64,000 nt of DNA from Bathymodiolus brooksi (lineage: Eukaryota; Mollusca; Bivalvia; Mytilida; Modiolidae). The notes under the pieces are model-generated. The model made no database searches and was not told the DNA's origin. It saw only the letters and a list, made by a program, of their open reading frames with translations. Positions 55,615 to 64,000 of this stretch are shown here, piece by piece (the first letter of the stretch is position 1; every line of letters starts with the position of its first letter). The stretch covers positions 91,200,031-91,264,030 of the forward strand of contig OY804584.1 of NCBI GenBank assembly GCA_963680875.1. Direction: 5' to 3'. Both the position numbers and the translations under genes were made by a program.

Positions 55615-55686
55615 ATCAAATCTCTTTCAAAAGACCACATTTTTTTCTGACAGAAGGGATGGTCTCTTAGGATAGATTTTACTGTA
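55615..55686. mobile_element. Palindromic MITE fragment, family P3
   Basis: TCTCTTTCAAAAGACCACAT and GGATGGTCTCTTAGGATAGA, then TTTTACTGTA; one arm resembling 18406-18639. Confidence 0.5.
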
Positions 55687-55810
55687 TAGATTTCCTATGT
55701 AGAATGTATGAATTAGACTTTAATTCCACATAAGACTTGTAATCAAGAAAATATGGTTAATGTAAGATGTGTTGTAGAATCAATCTAATTAAAGTCAGAT
55801 CTGGCACTTG

Positions 55811-55836
55811 CCCCCCCCCCCCCCCCCCCCCCCCCC
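55811..55836. repeat. Poly-C run of 26
   Basis: Uninterrupted C from 55811 to 55836 in AT-rich context. Its length is prone to sequencing error. Confidence 0.9.
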
Positions 55837-55849
55837 TCCTTTACTGATA

Positions 55850-56440
55850 TGTCACAGTGGGGGAGATCTGAGGAAGCATCATCACAGGTCACATGCGATT
55901 GACCTTTTGTTCATTAATAAATAATGATATGATCAATTCTGTTTTGATCTTTTTCATGCCATTCGGATTGCTCATAGCATGCAAAACAGTTTAGTAACAC
56001 TTCCGTAGTCTCACAATCACCATTTTGATTGGTTGGTACTTAGGGTCACTCGCATGTGAAAAGTTATTGGTTTCCTGAAATCTGTTTTTAATGAGATAAA
56101 TGTGAAATAAGTATGTAAACATGCATGTGCAATTTTGCAATTTTACACAAATTGTTGTAAATGTTGTTTTTAACTATGTTATTAATTTTTTTATTAATTT
56201 ATCCAAAGGATGTAAGAATAAAATTATGTATAATCTTGATTTTCAATTAAAAAAAAATTCCCACATGATAGAGCAATGCAATAACCCACGAATGCACTTA
56301 ATGAATAAGTGAGTTATTGAGATTTCGGACACCAGAGATATATTTTTTATAATCCTAAATCAGGTTTAATTATACTGTTTATTACACAGAATTTCACATT
56401 GTTTGTGACTCGAGAGATCATGTCAAAAACAAACGGGGGA
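55850..56440. other. Intergenic gap
   Basis: AT-rich; no exon, repeat family or RNA gene recognised. Confidence 0.4.
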
Positions 56441-56442
56441 TG

Positions 56443-56668
56443 TCATGATCATGATAGCATGATAATTGGATTTACAAGTACCTGTGAAATCAGTGCCTAT
56501 CACCACTAATGTTGTGAGTTTCAATCCCGTTCATGGCGAGATGTACTCTATACAACATTAAGTGATAAACTTTGTCAGTGACTAAAGGTTTCCTCCACCA
56601 ATAAAACCGACTGCCACGATATAACTGAAATATTGTTGAAAGTGGGGTTAAGCAACATAACCCCCTAG
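56443..56668 (+). mobile_element. SINE family A copy
   Basis: TGATAATTGGATTTACAAGT, TCAGTGCCTATCACCACTAA, B-box region GAGTTTCAATCCCG, CATTAAGTGATAAACTTTGT, GGTTTCCTCCACCAATAAAA, AACTGAAATATTGTTGAAAG, ending ATAACCCCCTAGCCCCCC. The GACAGGTCGGTGG block is deleted. Confidence 0.87.
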
Positions 56669-57073
56669 CCCCCCCAAAAAACAAACAAACTATACATGTT
56701 TGTATGTCAAATGCAATGCAAAAGGTTTTGCAATTGTGATATGTAGTTGTATCACAAGTGAGAAATTATGTTTATTCACTGCAATCTATATAAAAGTACT
56801 TAGAATAAAATTTATATATATGTATATATCTACATTTTGTATATATGTAAATTAAAATTTCATATCTGATTAAAAAGCTACTATTTGTCAATTTCATAGT
56901 GGCATGATTTAATTATAAAACCATATATACTGGGTCCTACTAAAAATAGATATTTATATACCTTAGATTGCTAAAAATAGATTAAAGCTTGATAATTAGG
57001 CAGTAGTCTGCATGCATAATGATCATTTTGTTCAAAGGTAAAAGTTTTCATATGCCATTGGTGAATTGAGGAC

Positions 57074-57220
57074 CAAAAAAATCAAAGGAAAACACTCGAA
57101 ATATTAAGGGGGAGATAATCTACAAAGTTTATATGCTACAATGTCAATAGAAAAAAATGTTGATTATCTCCCTTGATATAAGATTTCAAGTGCTTTTCTT
57201 TGATTTTTTCTTATCTTCAA
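57074..57220. repeat. Imperfect palindrome with ~45-bp arms
   Basis: Left arm AAAATCAAAGGAAAACACTC, GAAATATTAAGGGGGAGATA, ATC; right arm GATTATCTCCCTTGATATAA, GATTTCAAGTGCTTTTCTTT, GATTTTT. A ~40-bp spacer separates the arms. It could be a MITE or form an RNA hairpin. Confidence 0.75.
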
Positions 57221-57489
57221 CAACTTTTTCTAAGCAAAGAAATTGTACTACTGTGATTAATGTCCATCATTCTAAATGTGGATTTTTATAAGTTTTCCCC
57301 TTAAGATTTGTTGTTTATCTCTCTTTAATGTGTATTTAATACAATTTTATACGATAATGAACAGACGGTTGTACTTTTCTCCAAATGAGGATGTTATTTC
57401 CATAACATATATAATAAACTAATGAACATCATCAAAATATTATTTGTTAAACCTCCAACCACAGTATTTAATATACAGTTTCATTTTGA

Positions 57490-57575
57490 TTTGATTTGTT
57501 CTCGCCATGATATGGCTCTAAAAATGTTCATTTTGATTTGGTGTGAAACAACAATCACTCACTCACTCATTAATT
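57490..57575 (+). mobile_element. SINE family B 3' tail
   Basis: TTGTTCTCGCCATGATATGG, CTCTAAAAATG, GGTGTGAAACAACAATCACT, CACTCACTC. Confidence 0.7.
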
Positions 57576-58030
57576 ATGGGAATCTTGGCATGCAATGCAC
57601 TATTAGTTCTTACCATTATTACAATTCTGGTAATAAAAGTATATTTTTTTATTTACTTCATATAAATAGTATGTTTGATGTATTGCCATAGTTTTATATT
57701 TTCAAATATTCCTTGAATTTAAAACCAGTTTTTAGTATAATATATTATAAAGTCACTTTTTTACACTATTTTCATTTGTTAGTTCATTTTTTATATATGC
57801 TTTTTATTCTTTGTTTATAGAAATGCTTTTTGCATATTTATGCATATGTACACTGCACCTAAAATAAAAAAAACATCTTTGCTTTATGTTTTATATATAG
57901 AACTGACCAAATAGCTCACTGTTAAATGCTCATATTTCACCAGATGCCATTCCTGTTTTCCTAGCCACCATCATTGTGCACTGTCTTGGAAATACCACAA
58001 AATCATATCAACAAAGCTTATTTACTTTTT
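57576..58030. other. Intergenic gap
   Basis: AT-rich; nothing recognised apart from repeated short GCTTTTTGCAT-like phrases. Confidence 0.4.
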
Positions 58031-58031
58031 A

Positions 58032-59105
58032 GCTCAACTGAACTGTAGGCTCATGTGAGCTCTTTTAAGCAAAAAGTAAAAAGTGTCTGTCTATCCATCC
58101 ATCCATATTCTGTTAACTTTTCTGTTTAATTTTCCTCCTCTTGTTCAGAGCCACTGCACACCCAGTCACCAAACTGACCACAAATTATGAAAAGAAAGTT
58201 TAAACAGTGATGGTCAGCAATTCCACCAATATCAACAAAATGAACAATTACCTCTTATCTTCACTCAATGAACACAAAAAAAGACTAAGATACGACATTG
58301 GAAATCCAGGTTCTGGCTTAGGGTAGGCACTAAGCAAATATTGTTCTTCTAGAGGTCATGAAGAAGTGTTGTATCTTTTCGGAGGATTTTATAAATTCAA
58401 GATTGCCCCTCTGACTTCTGATAAGCAGGGACATTTTCTACTTCTCGAGAAGTGCTGCATTTGAAGTCACCAGATTTGCTAGATATATTTATTGAAGGGT
58501 TAACTGTTGTTGCTATTCAGTGCAATTCAAAATCTAAGATGGCCATACTGGTCTCTGGTAGAGTCATTTTAGACATCTTTTCCAGAACTTCTGCATATGA
58601 AGTCATCAAACTTCCTAGAAATGTTCCTGTAGGGGTTCTGAAGAAGTGTTGTTACTTTTCGGAGCAATTTTAAATCATAGATGGTCCAAACATTTGACTT
58701 CTATTTCGAGGACTACTTCATGTGAAATCACCAGATTTGTCAGAAATTATCCTCTATTTTGGTTCTCAAAAACTATTGCAACTTTTAGGTGCAAATCAAA
58801 ATCTGGTTGAGACATTTTAGACTTCTACAGAAGTACGTCCTTACTGGAATTGCTAGAAATTTTTACCCAGGAAAGCAACTTATCGTCCATGATGACCACT
58901 ATGGCATCTAATTGCCATTTTCTACATATGTTCAAGAAATATTGAATGCTTGCCAGAAATATTTCTTTAGAGGTTATTAGGGAGTGTTGTTACTTTTCCG
59001 GTGATTTGAAGTTCAATTTGTCTTCACTGACCTCTGATGGACTGAATGATATATTATTTCTTCTCCAAAACTACTGCATTCCAGGTCAACAGACTTAAAG
59101 TAAAG
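58032..59105 (+). mobile_element. Hairpin-ended repeat H6, decayed
   Basis: The left end has AGCTCAACTGAACTGTAGGC and TCATGTGAGCTC, then (CCAT)n from CTATCCATCCATCC. The core (58340-59100) has diverged units containing ACTTCTGCATATGAAGTCAT, CCTAGAAATGTTC and GAAGAAGTGTTGTTACTTTT at roughly 130-bp intervals. No right-end hairpin is visible. R2 sequence lies at 58190-58335. Confidence 0.55.
58190..58335 (+). repeat. Dispersed repeat R2 copy
   Basis: GAAAAGAAAGTTTAAACAGT, CAATATCAACAAAATGAACA, CACAAAAAAAGACTAAGATA, GACATTGGAAATCCAGGTTC, TGGCTTAGGGTAGGC; collinear with 47545-47710. Confidence 0.65.
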
Positions 59106-59212
59106 TAAATATCTAAAGTCGGCACATATACATGTATACATCACTGGGGCTAGGTGCATCCGAAAAAAAAAATAAACAAAAAAATACTATATAATACATA
59201 TTATATGTATTA

Positions 59213-59390
59213 CAGTCAAACCTGTCTTGTGTGACTTTTCAAAGGAACAGTGAAATATGGTCACATAAGACAGGTGGTCGCTTAATACAGGTTTAATTGA
59301 TATAAAATGCACTATGAAGTGAATTAAAAATAAGGTCACATAATACAAGTTATTGCTTAATAGAGGTGGTCACTAAAGCTGGTTTGACTG
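59213..59390. mobile_element. Palindromic MITE, family P1
   Basis: CAGTCAAACCTGTCTTGTG to GCTGGTTTGACTG, TA flanks, 178 bp; well preserved. Confidence 0.87.
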
Positions 59391-59663
59391 TATATAGTTT
59401 GGTTTTTTTAGCACCTAGCCCCTGTGTTTTGAGACACCCGTTTAGTAAAGGTACCGCCGTATTCCAAATTGAATTTTCAGGGAAAAAATTGTCTTCACCC
59501 AAAAATGGTGTAATATTACTTTAAAGTGTACAAATTTTTACTTAGGAGAAATTTGAGAGTTATAATAATTTTAAAACTGTTCATTTATTCATTAAAATTG
59601 AAAAAGATGCTAATTTAGAGTGTGAATAAGTTGACTAGTAATTAATATATTTTTTCTGCTGGT

Positions 59664-59876
59664 GTCGTCGTGGCCGTGATCGTATGGTAGTTGGATTTAA
59701 AACTACCTATGCAATCAGTGCCTATCACCACTGAAGTTGTGAGTTCGAATCCCACTCGGGTGAGGTGTACTTGATACAACATTATGTGATAAAGTTTGAC
59801 AGTGACTTGCGACAGGTCGGTGGTTTTCTCTGGGTCCTCTGGTTTCCTCCACCAATAAAACTGCCACAATATAAAT
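59664..59876 (+). mobile_element. SINE family A copy
   Basis: Head GTCGTCGTGGCCGTGATCGT, ATGGTAGTTGGATTT, B box AGTTCGAATCCC, body TTATGTGATAAAGTTTGACA, CTGGTTTCCTCCACCAATAA, tail cut at CACAATATAAATGA. Confidence 0.88.
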
Positions 59877-59883
59877 GAATCCT

Positions 59884-60030
59884 TCTAGAGGCCATCATGG
59901 CCGTTATCTTATGATATGGAATACATGCCTATGACCAGATAAGTTGTGAAATTGATTGCTGCATGTACCATACAAAACAACTTTACATGATAAAGTTTTT
60001 CCGTAACTTGTGGCAACTGTTTCCAGTCCT
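59884..60030 (+). mobile_element. Decayed SINE family A copy
   Basis: GAGGCCATCATGGCCGTTAT, CATGCCTATGACCAGATAAG, TACATGATAAAGTTTTTCCG; diverged and without a tail. Confidence 0.55.
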
Positions 60031-60169
60031 GCAACGCATACTTGAAATTCAGTATTATTGAAAGAAATTCAACCAACATCAACAAATAATATATTAATGG
60101 AAATCTGTGATAGTATTTTATTGTTTATTTATATTCTGTATTGCCATTGGTGAACCAATTATTATTAAG

Positions 60170-60325
60170 TGGGAGCCGTCGTGGTCGGGATCATATGGTA
60201 GTTGGATTAACAACTACCCGCGTAATCAGTGCATATCACCACCAACATTTTTTAAATTTGAATCCTGCTCATGACGATACAAAATTAGTTGATAAAGTTT
60301 GATAAAGTTTGTCTGTCACAAATGA
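60170..60325 (+). mobile_element. SINE family A copy, 5' part (split)
   Basis: GGAGCCGTCGTGGTCGGGAT, ATGGTAGTTGGATTAACAAC, TTGAATCCTGCTC, with a local duplication of GTTTGATAAA. The 3' part resumes at 60603 after an R1 insertion. Confidence 0.82.
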
Positions 60326-60602
60326 CCACAGATATGTTCCACTTGTCTTAAGTACTTGCAGGTCCTTTCCCTATTCATGACTTATAACTAGAGTAACACG
60401 ACGGGTATCACTAGTGGAGTAGGGACTGCCTATCCTTCTGGAGCACCCCCAGTTATTAGTGGGGCTCGATCTTTAGTTTTCTGTATAATGTTTTGTAGAT
60501 CGTTGTTTGTCCTTGTTTCCTTTTTCTGTTGGCCATTGTGTTGTCTGTTCTGCTACTGACTTACAGATTCTAACTACCCCTTTGGTATCTTCAAACTCTT
60601 CT
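60326..60602 (+). repeat. Dispersed repeat R1 copy inserted in a SINE
   Basis: TAACTAGAGTAACACGACGG, GTATCACTAGTGGAGTAGGG, CCTTCTGGAGCACCCCCAG, GGGGCTCGATCTTTAGTTTT, CTTACAGATTCTAACTACCC, TTTGGTATCTTC. It separates two halves of one SINE, which bounds the element to ~280 bp and indicates a discrete mobile unit. Confidence 0.7.
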
Positions 60603-60728
60603 TGTCAGTGATTTCGGCAGGTCGGTGGTTTTCTCTGGGTACTAAAGTTTCCCCCGCCAATAAAATTGACCGCCACCATATAATTGAAATATTGTTGAAA
60701 GTGATGTTAAACACCATAACCCTATAAA
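60603..60728 (+). mobile_element. SINE family A copy, 3' part (split)
   Basis: GTCAGTGATTTCGGCAGGTC, GGGTACTAAAGTTTCCCCCG, CCACCATATAATTGAAATAT, GTTAAACACCATAACCC. Confidence 0.85.
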
Positions 60729-60844
60729 TAAGTGCTTAACTCTGCCACATTTTTGTGCTTTTCTCAAGTGCATGGTCTTTTTCAGTGGAAGTGAAGCTGT
60801 GAAGGTTTTTCATCATTATTTTACATCTATTGCTGTTGGAGATT

Positions 60845-60945
60845 CAATTATCAAGAAGGAAGTGTTGGGATCCCATTAAACGATTTAATCCCACCACATA
60901 TTTGTGTCTGTTCCAAGGCAGGACCTACATTTTCAATGCCATATC
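60845..60945 (-). repeat. Dispersed repeat R2 fragment
   Basis: Plus strand GTTGGGATCCCATTAAACGA, CTGTTCCAAGGCAGGACCTA is the inverse of 47695-47755. Confidence 0.6.
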
Positions 60946-61056
60946 ATGGTCTTTTTTTATGTTGCATGATTAGAAATGGGATGTGGGTTATTCCTGGTTG
61001 ATATTAATAGAATTGTTTACCTTCACTGTTGAAACTATGTTATTATCATAAATAAA

Positions 61057-61235
61057 TGGCCAAACCTGCCCATGCGGTAACCTCTATTAAGCAGTCACCT
61101 GTATTAAAAGGTCACCTTTTTCTTGTCCTGTCATAGAAATTTTCAAATGAATTGATCCTCTTTTAAGAGGTCACCTGTCTTAAACGACCACTTTTTCTTT
61201 GTCCCAAAGGTGGCCTCCTAATACAGGTTTGACTG
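61057..61235. mobile_element. Palindromic MITE, family P1
   Basis: GGCCAAACCTGCCCATGCGG to CAGGTTTGACTG; nearly identical inside to the 3377 copy (GAATTGATCCTCTTTTAAGA). Confidence 0.83.
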
Positions 61236-61821
61236 TACCTATAAACTGAAGATAATCTTCATAAACTTATATTATACATTCACCATACATATTTCTGTAA
61301 TGGCCATGGTATATACAATCTTCTAAACATCTGTAAAAAAAAAATCTGTAACATTCAAGTTATTTTTCAAATAAAAAATGAATGTGTTGTAAGTGGTTGT
61401 CATTGAATGCCATACAGTGACTATAAGGTGAAGAACAACAATCAAAGTGATATTTAATTCAATTACAGAGCTACCTGGTGTGTTGCTGTACTTTGTTAAA
61501 TGAACTCTTCTGATTTTCACTGAAATTATTTATGAAAATAAAATAAAAGGTTACGCAGAGCAAAGCATGATATGATCATAGAATGTCGACAAGAGAAAGT
61601 TGAATAAGTGAATATTACAAACAAGTGTGGACACAGTATTTTGTTTGACACACTGTAATTGAAACCTTAAATATAATATTTTCCATTAAAAGGATTAACT
61701 ATAAGAAACAAATTTATATGTAGTTTTTTATTTATCATAGTGATATTTGTTAAAAAAATGTTTGTCGATAAATAATAATATTCATTATCTATACATAAAT
61801 AATCCAGTATGTTGGAGGGTT

Positions 61822-62060
61822 AGGAGGTTTTGGTGTTTAATGCCACTTTCAACAATATTTCAGTTACCTGGAAAAAACCATCGACCTATCACTGACAAAC
61901 TTTATCACATAATGTTAAATTGAGTACACCTTGCCATGAAATCCAACTACCAAGTCCATATGACCACGCCCTCCCCCCTTTATGGGAATGTGTTAAACCG
62001 AGTACACCTTGCCATGGAATCCAACTACCATATGACCACGCCCTCTCCCCTTTATGGGAA
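61822..62060 (-). mobile_element. SINE family A copy with deleted body and duplicated head
   Basis: TTTGGTGTTTAATGCCACTT, CAACAATATTTCAGTTACC, CTTTATCACATAATGTTAAA, then GAGTACACCTTGCCATG...CCAACTACCA...ATGACCACGCCCTC twice (61922 and 62000), about 80 bp apart. Confidence 0.78.
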
Positions 62061-62258
62061 TGAAAAGTTTTTGTTTCTAATCTATTGACTGCATATTCAC
62101 CTGTACTCTATTTGAAAATAAAAAAAAATAGGTCAAAATCACATGTAAAGATAAAATCTAAAGAGGAAAGTACAGTGGTCCCCAAGTCACCTTCCCACAG
62201 GGTGTTAGGTCATTATACAAACCAATTGTTGTTGAACAAAATATAGCTCTAAAAAAAT

Positions 62259-62437
62259 CAGTCAAACCTGCATTAAGAGTTCACCTTTGGGACAACAAAA
62301 AAGTGGCCTTATATGGCAGGTGACCTCTTAAAAGAGGTTAAATTCATATGAAGTTTTCTGTGATAGGACAAGAAAAAGGTGATCTTTTAACAGAGGTGGC
62401 TGCTTAATAGAGGTGACCACATGTGCAGGTTTGACTG
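62259..62437. mobile_element. Palindromic MITE, family P1
   Basis: CAGTCAAACCTGCATTAAG to GCAGGTTTGACTG, inverted relative to 61057. Confidence 0.85.
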
Positions 62438-62756
62438 TATTTAATTGCTTTTCAGATATAGACATTAAAAAAAAGATTTAATGCCCAAAATTGGATTTTG
62501 ACTTCAGCCGAACTCAAAATTCAATGACTTTTAAATTTTTTACCTCTTTATTTACAATTCTATATGAATACCTTTATAACCAATCATAGTCTTGTAAATC
62601 ACTTTCTGCTGATTTATACTATTAAGTAATTCTTTAATAGATCTGTCATAATTTGTTTAATTGTGTTCATCAAATTATACCAACAATTTTATTATAGGCA
62701 ACAAATTATACTCCCTTTTAAGCTAGTGAAAATAAAATATGCATATATTATTCACC

Positions 62757-63000
62757 AGTGACCGAGTGAGTGATTGTTGTTATAACACCAACTCAGCAAT
62801 TTTTCAGCTATATCATGGCTAGAACAAGTCAACATAATTTTCAATGAGATGAGGTCAGCTTTGTACTAGACCAACACGCTCGAAGGCACAATCTACCACA
62901 CAACCATTACATCACATAATACAAGTTTTTGCTTAATAGAGGTGTTCACTATAAATGCAGGTTTCACAACCATTACACCACCGATGCGGCAACTCCCTTT
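62757..63000 (-). mobile_element. SINE family B copy with internal deletion and P1 insert
   Basis: Tail ACCGAGTGAGTGATTGTTGT, CAGCTATATCATGGCTAGAA, CAATGAGATGAGGTCAGC, then a jump to the head (CACAATCTACCACACAACCA). A fragment of P1 (CTTAATAGAGGTGTTCACTA at 62931) interrupts it, after which AACCATTACACCACCGATGC completes the head. Confidence 0.75.
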
Positions 63001-63050
63001 TAATGTAGAGATACATGTATTTTTAAAATACCACTTCTTTGAACCATATA

Positions 63051-63213
63051 GTCAAACCTGCTTTAGTGACCACCTCTATTAAGCAATAACTTATATTGTG
63101 TGACCTCAATTTAGATATCCCTTCACAGTGCATTTTATATTAATTAAACCTGTATTAAATGACCACCTGCCTTATGTGACCACATTTGACCATTGCCTTG
63201 CAAGGTTCGACTG
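63051..63213. mobile_element. Palindromic MITE, family P1
   Basis: GTCAAACCTGCTTTAGTGAC to inverted CAGTCGAACCTTGCAAGGC, 163 bp. Confidence 0.8.
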
Positions 63214-63349
63214 TATATTGAAAAATCAGGAAAATTATTAACAGGTTCCGTGAAACTTTTCACTTACTTATCAGCTACGATACTTTATGCTCTCTCCACC
63301 AACTGCAATAGGCTAGTAGAAGAGACATTTCCAGCCCCAAAATCTCAAA

Positions 63350-63621
63350 AGAATAAGCGAGAGGCCGACTTCGTTAATTTAAATTTTACAAGGGCAATGC
63401 AAAGCATGGCGTATCCCCTCGCCTAAAAATTTGACCCGGTGACCTTGACCTTTGACCTTGAAAATCAATAGGGTTCTAGATTCTCTTAAGGACTAAGTAT
63501 GTAAAAAGCTTGGTCAAAATCCATTGAAGGATGTTGATTCTAGAGTGTTCACAAGGATGTTACGGAACGACGGACGGTAGCGTTACTATATCCCTTCGCA
63601 ACTTCGTTGGCGAGGGAATAA
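63350..63621 (+). mobile_element. Hairpin-ended repeat H7, short
   Basis: Left GCGAGAGGCCGACTTCGTTA; right TCCCTTCGCAACTTCGTTGG then CGAGGGAATAA, a hairpin. Between them GACCTTGACCTTTGACCTTG, GGTCAAAATCCATTGAAGGA and ACGACGGACGG, phrases typical of the group. Only one core unit. Confidence 0.72.
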
Positions 63622-64000
63622 AAACTGAAAATGTCTGCAACAATTAAAAAAAAATGTTGAAGTTGTCGTGGTATCAATCTTACATTCTATATGTCACATG
63701 AGATATTTAAATTGTCTGCTTAATAGAAGATATATGCAGTGGTATACTAGGCCTAGTTTAGAAAACAGCATAATTTTTTAAGTTTTCAAGATAAAAGATT
63801 CTGAAGAAAAAAAACTTGCTAGTATTTCTTGACAAATTCAATTAAAATCAATTTCAATTACAAGACACTACAAATTTTAATTTGTATATCTCTAACTGGG
63901 TAAACACAATGATCTGATTTGAGGATGCTCTCATCTGCTCTAGAGGATGAGCAGTTCCTGCATTTTGACTAAAATTGGTTTCAATCCATCCCATGGTTCT
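63622..64000. other. Intergenic gap to window end
   Basis: AT-rich; no feature recognised. Confidence 0.35.

Overview
The window looks like nuclear DNA of a mollusc, most likely a bivalve. It is AT-rich, intron-rich and crowded with eukaryotic repeats: tRNA-derived SINEs ending in a tail typical of bivalve elements, a LINE tail, hAT and mariner-like DNA transposons, hairpin-ended elements with tandem cores, and several minisatellites. There are no bacterial operons, CRISPR arrays or rRNA genes. The species cannot be fixed by eye.

Only two host genes are supported. From about 29.7 kb down to 1.1 kb, on the minus strand, lie the first eleven recognised coding exons of a TBC1D5-like Rab GTPase-activating protein. 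Start codon, splice sites and reading phase fit except for one unresolved junction. Both catalytic fingers of the TBC domain are present, and the gene runs off the left edge. On the plus strand at 51.6-52.3 kb is a complete single-exon coding sequence for a TMEM169-like two-pass membrane protein. The two genes point away from each other, about 22 kb apart.

Layout. 1-4.7 kb: hairpin-ended element, TBC1D5 exons and small transposons. 4.7-8.7 kb: a SINE split by a 3.7 kb hAT element that itself contains another hAT relic and a further element with an 8-bp target duplication. 10.3-11.7 kb: hairpin-ended element with ~166-bp internal repeats. 13.6-17.6 kb: three abutting minisatellites (45, 45 and 33 bp), the middle one grown inside a SINE. 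19.3 kb: 27-bp array. 22.2-23.4 kb: nested DNA transposons. 25.1-26.8 kb: one SINE carrying two arrays (48 and 28 bp, each about 19 copies). 32.0-33.6 kb: 49 units of 32 bp. 34.5-39.8 kb: 5.2 kb hairpin-ended element with fourteen 332-bp units, each a diverged dimer of ~166 bp. 40-50 kb: LINE and SINE copies and two more DNA transposons. 51.5-52.3 kb: TMEM169-like gene. 53-64 kb: SINEs, palindromic MITEs and hairpin-ended elements.

The strongest patterns for a second look are: tandem arrays born from defined internal segments of one SINE family, including a segment with the Pol III B box; a LINE 3' tail shared with three SINE families; several sequence-unrelated hairpin-ended elements of common design, two with ~166-bp cores; and a class of transposons whose inverted ends are built from repeated short words. 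No novel protein system was found. The long repetitive reading frames are by-products of tandem arrays.
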